From contig NZ_CP042437.1 in assembly GCF_007971525.1 (NCBI RefSeq), positions 2,480,001-2,544,000 on the forward strand: a DNA stretch of 64,000 bases, written 5' to 3'. The notes beneath the pieces were generated by a model. It did not search any database. It was not told the DNA's origin and was given only the letters and a program-made list of their open reading frames with translations. The position numbers were made by a program, and so were the translations under genes. Shown here one piece after another: positions 52,541-61,229 of the stretch (positions within the stretch are counted from its first letter, which is position 1; each line of letters opens with the position of its first letter). Source of the DNA: Mucilaginibacter ginsenosidivorax. GTDB lineage: Bacteria > Bacteroidota > Bacteroidia > Sphingobacteriales > Sphingobacteriaceae.

Positions 52541-55501
52541 TTATTGGTTTTCTATTTTTTTAAGTTCGTCGTCCACCCAACGGAGGTTATTTGAAAACTT
52601 CTCGTATTGTGGAGCTTCAATCACCAGTTCATCCCATACCTTTTTGGCGTTACGAAAATATTGCTGGGCGTTTAAAATATCCCCTTTTAAGAGTATCGCA
52701 CCAATTTGTGTGTAGGATATAGCCAGGCCATCTTTAAAAGATACATCGGATGGAAAATCATGATGCAATTCTTCCAAGAGTTTTAAATAATCACGGTAAA
52801 ATTGCAGGGCATCAGCCAGCCTGCCATTGGCTTGGTGTATCGCGCCCACTCTTGAATAAGAAATAGCCAGGCCATTTTTAAAAGATACGACGGATGGGAA
52901 TTCATGATACAATTCTTTCAAAAGCTCTAAACTATCGTTGTAAAATTGCAGCGCATCAGCCAGCCTGTCATTGGCCTGGTGTATCTCTCCCACCTTTAAA
53001 TAAGAAATAGCCAGGCCCCTTTTAAAAGATACGTCGGATGGGAATTCATGATACAATTCTTCCGAAAGCTTTAAATAATCGTTATAAAATTGCAGGGCAC
53101 CAGCCAGCCTGCCATTGGCCTGGTGTATCTCTCCCACCTTTGAATAAGAAATAGCAAGCCCCCTTTTAAAAGATGCATCGGATGGGAATTCATGATACAA
53201 TTCTTCGGAAAGCTTTAAATAATCTTTATAAAATTGCAAGGCATCAGCCAGCCTGCCATTGGCCTGGTGTATATCGCCAACCTTTGAATAAGAAATAGCC
53301 AGGTTCTTTTTAAAAGATACATTGGATGGGAATTCATGATACAATTCTTCCGAAAGTTTTAAATAATCGTTATAAAATTGCAAGGCATCAGCCTGCCTGC
53401 CATTGGCCTGGTGTATCTCGCCCAACCTTGAATAAGAAATCGCCAGGCCATTTTTAAAAGATACAACGGATGGCAATTCGTGATACAATTCTTCCGAAAG
53501 CTTTAAACTATCGTTATAAAATTGCAGGGCATCAGCCAGCCTGCCATTGGCCTGGTGTATATCGCCCACCTTTAAATAAGAAATAGCCAGGCTATCTTTA
53601 AAAGATACATCGGAAGGAAATTCAGCATGCAATTCTTCCGAGAGTTTTAAATAATCGTGGTAAAATTGCAGGGCATCAGCCAGCCTGCCGGTAGCCTCGT
53701 GTACCTCGCCCACCTTTGAGTAAAAAACAGCCAACCACCCTTTATTATTCAATTGCAGGCTTATTTTTTGCCCAATTTGGGCTACAGATAGCGCTTCGCT
53801 TAAATTGCCAGTGCTTATATAATAGACTACGGCATTAAAATTGAGCGTAATTAAGCCTTGAGATGGCTTGTTTATCAAGTTTTTTGTAATCGTTTCGGCT
53901 AATGACACAAAGGGCCCCGCCGAATTAAAATGCTCTAAATAAGTGCCATCATTCTCCAGTTGTTCGTTCAAATTATCCAACAATGCTTCGCTATCCTTTT
54001 GCACGGTTTCCTTATTTTTTGCAAGCGTTACTTTTTGCACTACCGGGCTTATGCGGTAATTTACGTCATCATCAATTAGCCAGCCCTTTTTTGCCAGTAC
54101 ATCTAAAACCTTAAATTCAAATTTATCCTGCTTAAAAAGCTCGCATAAAAACATAAAGTGGTGTGGCACGGCGGGTAGCAAGGCCATATTTACCAGCCAG
54201 TAGCGTTCGGCATGGTCCAGTTTCGAAAAATCGTAAAGGATATCCAGGATCTGGTCTGTAGTCGCAGCTTTTTTATGCAGGTTACCGGCGTAGACATTGT
54301 TTACTTCAAAGCTTCGTTTGCCCAGGAACAGGCCGTAGTTTTCCAGCTCGCAAAGCAGCTCGGCCAAAGTTTCGCCGCGCTTTTTTAGCTCCAGCATGTT
54401 TTTGCTAAAAATGTCTATCAGCAGGGTGTGGTAGTTAATGGCTAATAATAACTTATCAAGCAGGGTTTCAAATTCCGGGCCTTCCTCTGTATAATTACTC
54501 ATAAACAAGGCCCTGGCCAAAGGCGGGGGCAGGTGGGTTATCTGGTATTCCTGCCCGGGTTCCAAAATGCCATGGCAGCGGCTGGTCATGAGTACGTGCC
54601 AGTGAAAGCCGCGAAAGTTTTGTTTAAAGGCCTCGATATGTTCGGGGGTATTGGCATTATCAAGCACCAGTAAAAAATTGTGCGATACATTTTGGAGGCC
54701 TGCCTTTAACCGTTCCAACTGCTCTTCCTCAGTCAAATTGCTCAGGTCGATATTAAAGCGGGGGGCCAGTTTCTTTAATTCGCTTACAATGCCATTTTCG
54801 CAAAACAGCCAGGCGTTGAATTTATAATGATAGGTGCTTTCCTGCCAGTACCTGGCAGCCAGGGTTGTTTTGCCAATGCCACCCTCGGCATTAATGAGCA
54901 TCAGTTTGCCTCCGGCATCCAGCTTTTGGCGGATGGCCTTTAATTCCTCCTCGCGCCCCACAAAATTACCGGGCACGCTTTGGCCATCGTTGCAAATGGT
55001 TTCGGCAGGTAAACCGGGCTGCAAAATCCCGGTTGCAAAATACTTGTCTATTTCCGAAAATAGCTTTACCCGCAGGTCATCTGCATCGGTATAGCGGGGT
55101 TTAAACTGGCCGTCCCTTTGGGCTATTTTAGCTTCAAAGGCTTTTAAGCTGCTATCGGTTGTTTTGGCGGTTTGCTTTTTAAAAACCAGTACCTGCGGCT
55201 CCCCGGTTTCCTTAAAGCGTTTGTAAGCAAATTCGTATTCTTCGTCGGTATACTCGCCTACCTTGCTTTCATACAGCATTACAAAAATATGGCAGGTTTC
55301 AATTTCCTGGATATAGGTAGCCTGCTTGCGCATTTGGGCAAATGACATGGTGCCGTGTCCCCATTTGTACAAATCAAAGTACACCTGTTTGCCTTCGCGC
55401 TGCACCTTGCCGTTTAGCTCCTGCACCATATCGCCAAAAGCCTGCCTGTCGCCGGCAAGTTCTGAAGAGGAAGCCAGGAAAATTTTGTAATGGATATGCA
55501 T
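52541..55501 (-). CDS. NLR-like protein: TIR-like/DUF4062-like domain, NB-ARC ATPase, TPR repeats
   Basis: A 986-residue STAND ATPase. Residues 1-150 are a TIR-fold or DUF4062-like domain (KIFLASSSELAGDRQAFGDM, CHIFVMLYESKVGEYTDEEY). Residues about 175-400 are NB-ARC/NACHT-like: NFVGREEELKAIRQKL, Walker A INAEGGIGKTTLAARY, Walker B HNFLLVLDNANTPEH, and VLMTSRCHG. A winged-helix region follows (about 410-530). Residues about 600-940 hold seven 48-residue TPR-type repeats of the form ADALQFYNDYLKLSEELYHE, nearly identical to each other. In such proteins the repeats sense a trigger, the ATPase oligomerises and the N-terminal domain acts. It is the first gene of a three-gene operon with TIR-STING and the SLOG protein. 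Confidence 0.88.
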   Translation of the reverse strand: MHIHYKIFLASSSELAGDRQAFGDMVQELNGKVQREGKQVYFDLYKWGHGTMSFAQMRKQATYIQEIETCHIFVMLYESKVGEYTDEEYEFAYKRFKETGEPQVLVFKKQTAKTTDSSLKAFEAKIAQRDGQFKPRYTDADDLRVKLFSEIDKYFATGILQPGLPAETICNDGQSVPGNFVGREEELKAIRQKLDAGGKLMLINAEGGIGKTTLAARYWQESTYHYKFNAWLFCENGIVSELKKLAPRFNIDLSNLTEEEQLERLKAGLQNVSHNFLLVLDNANTPEHIEAFKQNFRGFHWHVLMTSRCHGILEPGQEYQITHLPPPLARALFMSNYTEEGPEFETLLDKLLLAINYHTLLIDIFSKNMLELKKRGETLAELLCELENYGLFLGKRSFEVNNVYAGNLHKKAATTDQILDILYDFSKLDHAERYWLVNMALLPAVPHHFMFLCELFKQDKFEFKVLDVLAKKGWLIDDDVNYRISPVVQKVTLAKNKETVQKDSEALLDNLNEQLENDGTYLEHFNSAGPFVSLAETITKNLINKPSQGLITLNFNAVVYYISTGNLSEALSVAQIGQKISLQLNNKGWLAVFYSKVGEVHEATGRLADALQFYHDYLKLSEELHAEFPSDVSFKDSLAISYLKVGDIHQANGRLADALQFYNDSLKLSEELYHELPSVVSFKNGLAISYSRLGEIHQANGRQADALQFYNDYLKLSEELYHEFPSNVSFKKNLAISYSKVGDIHQANGRLADALQFYKDYLKLSEELYHEFPSDASFKRGLAISYSKVGEIHQANGRLAGALQFYNDYLKLSEELYHEFPSDVSFKRGLAISYLKVGEIHQANDRLADALQFYNDSLELLKELYHEFPSVVSFKNGLAISYSRVGAIHQANGRLADALQFYRDYLKLLEELHHDFPSDVSFKDGLAISYTQIGAILLKGDILNAQQYFRNAKKVWDELVIEAPQYEKFSNNLRWVDDELKKIENQ
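52700..53707. repeat. Tandem array of seven 144-base units inside the NLR-like gene
   Basis: The word gcc(a/t)gcctg recurs at 52815, 52959, 53103, 53247, 53391, 53535 and 53679, exactly 144 bases apart each time. Units are mostly identical, differing at scattered bases. Each codes for one 48-residue TPR-type repeat, so gain or loss of a unit keeps the frame. The array is a likely site of copy-number change. Confidence 0.92.
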
Positions 55502-55765
55502 GCGGCGGATACAGCTTGGGTTTAGGGTAAATTTAATGAATATTATTTTACGGGATGTGGACGCATCAAAAAATATCTACCCGAAAATTAAATTATTTAA
55601 CAAAGTAAATTGGCAGGCTTAAACAATTCACCATTAGCCATTTTGTTAAATATTGGTCAACAAAATATTTATGAGAAATTATGAGATAACAAGTAGCCTT
55701 TTTAAATTAATAATGTATTTTTATTATCTGAATAAGCTTAACCTTATTATTTTTTAAACCCCAAA
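55502..55765. promoter_or_regulatory. Divergent promoter region of the NLR/TIR-STING and TIR/envelope operons
   Basis: A 264-base gap, AT-rich towards the right side, between head-to-head operons. It must contain promoters in both directions. I saw no clear palindromic operator. A run of AT-rich words near 55610-55750 (tttaacaaagt, tttgttaaatattgg, caacaaaatattt) contains the inverted pair ttaacaaa / tttgttaa at 55599-55653. Confidence 0.5.
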
Positions 55766-56734
55766 ATGGATAAAGCTGTATTTATAAGTCATTCCAGCAA
55801 GGATCTCAAACTTGCAAAGTCGTTATGCGAATACCTGGAAGAAAGAAAAATTACCTGCTGGATAGCGCCAAGAGATTTGGACATAGCTGCCGGGAAACCT
55901 TATGGTGCCGGCATAATGCAAGGTATAAAAGCAACAAGAATTATGGTTGTTGTGCTAACTCAAAATGCAAATGCATCGGACCGTGTACAAGATGAAATCA
56001 GCGTAGCTTCGGGGAAAAAGAAATTAATAATTCCTTTTAATACCGAACCAATAGTTTTAGATGAATCATTAGAGTTGATATTGAGAAGGCGTCATTGGAT
56101 AAAAGTAAATGGCGGCGAAGTAGAAGATTATTTTGATAAAATATATAACGCCTGTTTGGCTGCATTAGCAACAGCCCCGCTACCCGAAATTGAAGATGTT
56201 AACAATACTTCGGGTGTGCAACAAGAAGGTTTACAAGACGACACCTTAACGGGCCCTGAGATTACCCGCTGGCCATTTCACTGGACTAAAATTGCAGCTT
56301 TACTTGCGGCAGTAATATTAGTCGCGGGCATTTTGGGTTGGCGCCTGTTGTATAACCCTCCGCAGACAACTGCGTTAAAACCTGCTAAAACATCCGGCGA
56401 TGATAAATACATTACTTCTGATATTAAAACCATCAGGACGGTTTTGCTGCGTATCAACAGTTTGAAAGATACCACGGAAAAGGTTCAAAAAGAGGCGTTA
56501 GACAATGCAATGAGCACCTATTTTAATCCTCATTTTATCGTGAATGTAAAATACGACAAAAGCGCATCAGCAGCCGTCCCCGAGCCGGGCCGAGAATATT
56601 TATCGGGATTGTATGTTAAAAACCAGGTAGCCGATATACGGGTAACCAGGCTTGTAAGTACAAATCACAAAATAGATAGTATAGAGGTCACCGAAATCCA
56701 TAAAAAACCACACGATATAAAAATCATCAAATGA
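55766..56734 (+). CDS. Membrane-anchored TIR-domain protein with periplasmic module
   Basis: A 322-residue protein. Residues 1-135 are a TIR_2-type TIR domain: AVFISHSSKDLKLAKSLCEY, ERKITCWIAPRDL, RIMVVVLTQNANASDRVQDE, in which the final glutamate is a candidate catalytic residue for NAD+ cleavage. A linker follows, then one membrane helix at about 172-193 (KIAALLAAVILVAGILGWRL). The last 115 residues would lie in the periplasm and contain LDNAMSTYFNPHFIVNVKYD and REYLSGLYVKNQVADIRV, a pattern seen again in the next two genes. Its stop overlaps the next start (ATGA), so the genes are translationally coupled. It is divergent from the NLR-like gene. Confidence 0.85.
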   Translation: MDKAVFISHSSKDLKLAKSLCEYLEERKITCWIAPRDLDIAAGKPYGAGIMQGIKATRIMVVVLTQNANASDRVQDEISVASGKKKLIIPFNTEPIVLDESLELILRRRHWIKVNGGEVEDYFDKIYNACLAALATAPLPEIEDVNNTSGVQQEGLQDDTLTGPEITRWPFHWTKIAALLAAVILVAGILGWRLLYNPPQTTALKPAKTSGDDKYITSDIKTIRTVLLRINSLKDTTEKVQKEALDNAMSTYFNPHFIVNVKYDKSASAAVPEPGREYLSGLYVKNQVADIRVTRLVSTNHKIDSIEVTEIHKKPHDIKIIK

Positions 56735-57402
56735 AAAGATGTTTACTTGTTGCTATGCTGATCTTGTTAAACGGTGTAGCGAAAGCGCAGCATAAAATTC
56801 CGGTAATCTCACCCCAGGACAAAGATCAGATTGAAGCCCAGGCTAATATCGATGTACAGAATTTTTGTTTCTATCTCAGTGATTTAGCTGATAAGCAAAC
56901 AAAAACGCGACAAAGGGACACCCTAAAGGCTAAACTCCTCAGGCTATTTGCCGATAGCGCCACAATTACGGTTAAACCAAAACCTAACGATCCTGGCATT
57001 GAGCACCCTGTTTTAGAGTACCTAACACAAGTTGCAAATTATAATTATCGTAACAAATTAAATGTGGTTGCCATAACGTTTGACCAGATTATTGTAGATG
57101 TAAGCCCCACGAATTTGGTAGAGACCACCATTAACGGGCAGCGCGCTTACGTAGGCAAATTCTCTTTTCTGCAACACTTCAGGGTGCAAAAGGAAGAAAC
57201 TGCGTTTGTTTTAGCGCAGGCCGAAGTTCCGGTAATGGAAAAGTTAACCTACTTAACCGAATGGGGCGATGACACCCGCAAGTATGGAAAAATTATTATC
57301 ATACCCAAAAAAGCATCTGCACGAGGGGCCAAATACAAGGTATTATTAGGTGATATAACAGCCGGTGAGGTAATTATGATAAAAAAGAAACGTATAGAAT
57401 AA
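56731..57402 (+). CDS. Secreted protein of TIR/envelope operon, module 2
   Basis: A 223-residue unrecognised protein with signal peptide MKRCLLVAMLILLNGVAKAQ. A helical segment (FCFYLSDLADKQTKTRQRDT) is followed by KLLRLFADSATITVKP and HPVLEYLTQVANYNYRNKLN, then a beta-rich half (INGQRAYVGKFSFLQHFRVQ). The LFADSATITV and LEYLTQVANYNY pieces resemble MFSPDANHAIDL and DNYLVKVATGYNF of the next protein and YFNPHFIVNV of the TIR protein. That suggests a domain shared by three neighbours. The start overlaps the TIR stop by four bases and the stop overlaps the next start by one base. Probably periplasmic; function unknown. Confidence 0.8.
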   Translation: MKRCLLVAMLILLNGVAKAQHKIPVISPQDKDQIEAQANIDVQNFCFYLSDLADKQTKTRQRDTLKAKLLRLFADSATITVKPKPNDPGIEHPVLEYLTQVANYNYRNKLNVVAITFDQIIVDVSPTNLVETTINGQRAYVGKFSFLQHFRVQKEETAFVLAQAEVPVMEKLTYLTEWGDDTRKYGKIIIIPKKASARGAKYKVLLGDITAGEVIMIKKKRIE

Positions 57403-58757
57403 TGAGATGGTTAATCCAGATTTTTATGATGCTATGCTGTGCAACACTTTTACAAGCGCAGGTACTTTCCGCAAATCAGCGCAAACAGGTAATAACTCGT
57501 GTCGAAGCATTTAAAAATTACCTGGTTAAATATTCTGGCGGCAATTTTACCAATAGTTCTGTAATATTTAGGGATAGTTTGTCGGCCATGTTCAGCCCCG
57601 ATGCCAATCACGCTATAGATTTGGGCGGGCAATATAAAGGTGGTGTAAGGGAAGAACCTATTGACAATTATTTGGTAAAAGTTGCTACCGGGTATAATTT
57701 TAAGGTCGACATCAGGTTTACACAGGGGCAATTGATAGACTGTATTGACACACTGGACGGAAAATCGGCCATATACGTTACAGAGAAATGTATCGCTCAA
57801 AAAGGCAGGGTGAATGTATTTTCGGAAGTGGTACAAGTTAGTTTACCTGATGATGAAAATAATTATAATGGTTACAAGATACGGGAGGTAGCCTTTGCCG
57901 CAGATTTTAAATATGACCAAGAAACACATTACCAATGCGCTAACCTTATTGATGTAAGAACAGAGGATAAGGAGAAAGTAGAAAAACAGAATACTGCCGA
58001 TGTACTTTTTTACAGCCATAGATATACGGATGCCATTGAAGCTTACTTGTTTATGGCAGATAGATATCCAAAGGATAGTTACCCTCTGTTGATGCTGACC
58101 AGGTGTAAAGATGGCCTGCGTAATGATAGTATTTTTTTGCAGCAAGGAAAAAAGTACATGGGCGAAAAACAATCTGCCCGCGCCATTAACTGGTATACCG
58201 GGCATATGTTGGTTTTTCCAAAGGATATTAACAACGTATGGATTGCCGATACCATACGCCATATCCGGGTAGTTTCGGTCGATGAGAACTATACTGCGAG
58301 TATGGCAAATGCCCGGCAACAACAAAAATTAAACAATTTTGGCGATGCCTGCTACTATTACACTAATGCCTTAAAATTTAAGCCAGATAACAGGGTTGCA
58401 TTAGATAGCTTAACCCATACGCGTGTTAAGGATGTTGATTATGCCAACAATAAAATTGACAGCGCTATACGCCTTTATAAAGAAAACAAAACAGACAATG
58501 CCGGGGCGTATTTTAAAATACTGGACGAGTACGGACGCTATGGCACCCATATTGGCACCGAGCAATATTTATATATGGCATACCTGGCATATGATCATAA
58601 TAGGCAGGTGTTAAATGCAATGAACGTTCAAACAAATAAGGATTTTAAAGCATTCCGAAAAAGATGTTACGATAACCTTATAAACGCCTATAACCAGGAA
58701 ACAAATAAAGAGATCAGAAAAAAGGTAAAATATTTTATTGAAGAAATTGTTAACTAA
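57402..58757 (+). CDS. Secreted protein with shared module and TPR-like repeats
   Basis: A 451-residue unrecognised protein. Signal peptide MRWLIQIFMMLCCATLLQAQ. Residues about 25-185 hold the shared module: VITRVEAFKNYLVKYSGG, FRDSLSAMFSPDANHAIDLG, EEPIDNYLVKVATGYNFKVD, then KSAIYVTEKCIAQKGRVNVF. Residues about 195-440 are helical with TPR-like units (DVLFYSHRYTDAIEAYLFMA, LNNFGDACYYYTNALKFKPD, IRLYKENKTDNAGAYF). Its start codon shares one base with the stop of the previous gene. It likely sits in the periplasm and could link the membrane TIR protein to the barrel protein encoded next. Role inferred. Confidence 0.82.
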   Translation: MRWLIQIFMMLCCATLLQAQVLSANQRKQVITRVEAFKNYLVKYSGGNFTNSSVIFRDSLSAMFSPDANHAIDLGGQYKGGVREEPIDNYLVKVATGYNFKVDIRFTQGQLIDCIDTLDGKSAIYVTEKCIAQKGRVNVFSEVVQVSLPDDENNYNGYKIREVAFAADFKYDQETHYQCANLIDVRTEDKEKVEKQNTADVLFYSHRYTDAIEAYLFMADRYPKDSYPLLMLTRCKDGLRNDSIFLQQGKKYMGEKQSARAINWYTGHMLVFPKDINNVWIADTIRHIRVVSVDENYTASMANARQQQKLNNFGDACYYYTNALKFKPDNRVALDSLTHTRVKDVDYANNKIDSAIRLYKENKTDNAGAYFKILDEYGRYGTHIGTEQYLYMAYLAYDHNRQVLNAMNVQTNKDFKAFRKRCYDNLINAYNQETNKEIRKKVKYFIEEIVN

Positions 58758-58771
58758 CCAAACCACTTATC

Positions 58772-59647
58772 ATGTTGAAAATGTATAAATACGTAGTAAT
58801 TTTAGTTTTAACAGCTGCTCCGCTTTTTAGCCGGGCTCAAACAGACACATCGAAAAACATAAACGGGCAAGACAGAGATACCCCGGTACCGTCGTCAAGG
58901 TTTATTTCATTCCGTAATGCAAAATTCTCCGTAGGTGCAGGTATCGAAGGCGCATTCCCGGCAATGATGAAAAGTACGGTTAATCCGTCCGAACTTAGCA
59001 TCACTTATAAAGATACCCGGCCCGATCATTCCAAATATCCTTATGTATCAGGTGGTGTAGCCCTTGATATTTATTCAAATAATTCGCTTGCCGGCCTTTT
59101 GGTTGGGGTTAATTATTCAGTGAGTACAACCACCTATCAGCAGGACAAAGTAGCTACCGACTATTTTAGCATTAACCGCTTAGAGGTACCCATATATTTA
59201 AAATTCAGGCCCGGCCGGGTTGATGCCACAAACCACCTTTGGTTATTATTTGGCGGCATATTTAGCTTACCCGTTAGCGTTAACCGGCAGTATATAACCG
59301 CATCATCTGCCACGCCGGATGGTGCAACTTTTACCGACACCAATATTTCGCAGGTATCAAACCTGTTTTTAGTATCAGGTTCAGTAGGGTACGAAGGCTA
59401 CGTTATGAAAAGAACGCGGGCCGCTGTCTTTTTATCAGCCGCTTACTCGGTAAACAGCCAGTTTAACAGGGATTATATTGAATATAATCCCGCAGTGGCA
59501 CAAGGACCTAACGGAATTACTACAGGTGGACAAAGCGTACTCGCAAACTTCCCAAACTATTCAGCGCACGAGCTCAGGTTTACCCTCGGCTTAAAAATAT
59601 TTATAAAACTTAAAAAACATATACTTAAAGATGCTGAAGACATATGA
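58772..59647 (+). CDS. Outer-membrane beta-barrel protein
   Basis: A 291-residue protein with signal peptide (MLKMYKYVVILVLTAAPLFS) and alternating aromatic strands typical of small barrels: FSVGAGIEGAFPA, VSGGVALDIYSNNSLAGLLV, LEVPIYLKFRPG, HLWLLFGGIFSLPVSVN, FLVSGSVGYEGYV, ELRFTLGLKIFIKL. It resembles PorT-like barrels but lacks an identifying motif. The gap after the TPR-like gene is 14 bases, so it is the fourth gene of the TIR operon. With the previous genes the set covers cytoplasm, inner membrane, periplasm and outer membrane. Confidence 0.82.
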   Translation: MLKMYKYVVILVLTAAPLFSRAQTDTSKNINGQDRDTPVPSSRFISFRNAKFSVGAGIEGAFPAMMKSTVNPSELSITYKDTRPDHSKYPYVSGGVALDIYSNNSLAGLLVGVNYSVSTTTYQQDKVATDYFSINRLEVPIYLKFRPGRVDATNHLWLLFGGIFSLPVSVNRQYITASSATPDGATFTDTNISQVSNLFLVSGSVGYEGYVMKRTRAAVFLSAAYSVNSQFNRDYIEYNPAVAQGPNGITTGGQSVLANFPNYSAHELRFTLGLKIFIKLKKHILKDAEDI

Positions 59648-59960
59648 GATGATAAATCTTTTGTACACCTGCTACCGTAAGCACTTCCCGCTGCCGCAAT
59701 AAGAAGAGTCAAGAGGCAAGAATCAAGAATTAAGAATTTTTTGGCTTCCTTACAGGCACCGGGTGGCTTTTCTTCGTCGGGGGCGTTTCGAAAAAGGATC
59801 CGAGGTGGCATGGGCGGCGATAATTAGCTGTTTTCACGTCTTGATCCTGACAACTACCCTGCAATTTTTGTAACAATTACGCAACAAGCAATTCGCTTCA
59901 TAATATTCACAAAATACGGGCGTTTTTAGGCCATTAGCATTTAAATACCCCAAATTAATA
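59648..59960. other. Intergenic stretch after the TIR operon
   Basis: 313 bases with no gene. At 59705-59740 it has AG-rich repeats of the caagaatcaagaattaagaa kind, common filler in this phylum. No convincing terminator hairpin was found after the barrel gene. Confidence 0.5.
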
Positions 59961-60203
59961 ATGAATATACAAGTTAACCTTGCCCAAATACGCTTTAATA
60001 CCGAAAGTGACGGCCAAAATAAATGCTGGCGGCTGGTGCTGGATGGCGAAGAGGTGCTGGTAGAGTCGGTAAACATCCTGGCCCCTGTTTTTACCTCGCG
60101 CGATTGGATTGAGCCTATCAACAAATTTAAACACCATATTTCGGTTGCCGATTGCCTGGTGCACATTGACGCCACCGGCGCAGCGCTGATAACTGCTGTT
60201 TGA
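59961..60203 (+). CDS. Small hypothetical protein (80 residues)
   Basis: Unrecognised. A compact soluble protein, MNIQVNLAQIRFNTESDGQN, then CWRLVLDGEEVLVESVNILA and FKHHISVADCLVHIDATGAA, reading as alternating beta strands. Composition and start context look genuine, and overlapping minus-strand frames are weaker. It stands alone; no function assigned. Confidence 0.6.
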   Translation: MNIQVNLAQIRFNTESDGQNKCWRLVLDGEEVLVESVNILAPVFTSRDWIEPINKFKHHISVADCLVHIDATGAALITAV

Positions 60204-60280
60204 TTGGCTATATAGCGCCCTTATCTTTTGCACCTGGTTCATTAATAAAACTGCTTACCGTTTTTTCTGATGTCCGCTCG

Positions 60281-60451
60281 GGTGTGTTCAATGCTATTAA
60301 ATTAAGAGAAGCAGAAAGTGAGCAATAATATCGAACATTGAATTTCGAATTACCAACACCGAAGTTTTTCCTTCATTATTCGAAATTGGGCATTGGGTGT
60401 TCGATATTAAATTGACCATTCATTCCTTAGCTTAATAGCATTAGGGGTGTG
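60281..60451. repeat. Nested inverted-repeat element
   Basis: Outer arms tgctattaaattaag (from 60291) and cttagcttaatagca (to 60440) pair with two mismatches. Inner arms taatatcgaac-attg-aatttcgaat and attcgaaattgggcattggg-tgttcgatatta pair imperfectly. The whole can fold as a long hairpin. It fills most of the 351-base gap before the transpeptidase gene. No gene inside. Confidence 0.65.
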
Positions 60452-60554
60452 TTTGAGAGAACCTTTGCGTACAGAAAATTTCAAACCAAGCACCTCCTGA
60501 TACTAATTGCTTAATTATAACGTTTCACCTCATCACAATATTTATTAATCGCCG

Positions 60555-61163
60555 GTGAAACCTTGTGTTAAATTGTTTGCACTATTGCAGTTGCTGCTGT
60601 TAACCGTAGCTGCTAATGCTGCAACCCCGCATATTGATATTAACCGCACCCGGCTAAAGGCCAAACAAAGCCTTGCTTTTTGCAAACAAAAAGGCTACAA
60701 TACCCGCTATTGTATTTTGATAGATATGAGCCTGCACTCGGGCGTTAAGCGCTTTATGGTTTGGGATTTTAGTAAAAACGATACCATGATTACCGGCCTG
60801 GTAAGCCATGGCTGTGCCAGCGCCCCGTGGTCGGGCGTGTGGACAAAGGATAAACCCGTTTTCAGCAATAGCGACGGCAGCCATTGTACCGCCCTGGGTA
60901 AATACCAGGTTGATGGCCGGGCCTATAGCGCCTGGGGCATCCACGTAAAATATTTTTTAACCGGTTTGGAGCGTACCAACAACAATGCCCTGGCGAGGCA
61001 AATTGTATTCCACTCCTGGGACCAGGTTGCCGAAACCAATGTGTACCCCAACGGCACGCCCGAAGGATGGGGCTGCCCGGCGATATCAAACAATACGCTA
61101 AAAATTGTGGATGCGCTGATCAGGAAACAAAAAAGGCGGATGCTGATGTGGATTTATAGTTAG
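60555..61163 (+). CDS. YkuD_2-type murein L,D-transpeptidase-like protein
   Basis: A 202-residue exported protein of the 'murein L,D-transpeptidase catalytic domain family' (YkuD_2). It starts with GTG at 60555 and a signal peptide (MKPCVKLFALLQLLLLTVAA ending NAA). Motifs: YCILIDMSLHSGVKRFMVWD, GLVSHGCASAP, TALGKYQVDGRAYSAWGIHV, then IVFHSWDQVA and the catalytic cysteine block NGTPEGWGCPAIS. Members act on peptidoglycan cross-links or related acyl transfer in the periplasm. It is a single gene between repeats. Confidence 0.88.
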   Translation: MKPCVKLFALLQLLLLTVAANAATPHIDINRTRLKAKQSLAFCKQKGYNTRYCILIDMSLHSGVKRFMVWDFSKNDTMITGLVSHGCASAPWSGVWTKDKPVFSNSDGSHCTALGKYQVDGRAYSAWGIHVKYFLTGLERTNNNALARQIVFHSWDQVAETNVYPNGTPEGWGCPAISNNTLKIVDALIRKQKRRMLMWIYS

Positions 61164-61229
61164 TATAAGTTTAGCTGGACCCTTGCTGTTTTTTAAGGTT
61201 TTTGCAATGCTTTAGGTTAAGCATTTTCA

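Noticed and set aside
52700..53707. Regularly spaced repeats as a CRISPR array
   Set aside because: The 144-base units are contiguous, lack variable spacers and are coding TPR-type repeats.
49671..59647. A CD-NTase gene to complete a standard CBASS operon
   Set aside because: I looked through all products of the island for the GS...DxD type cyclase motif and found none.
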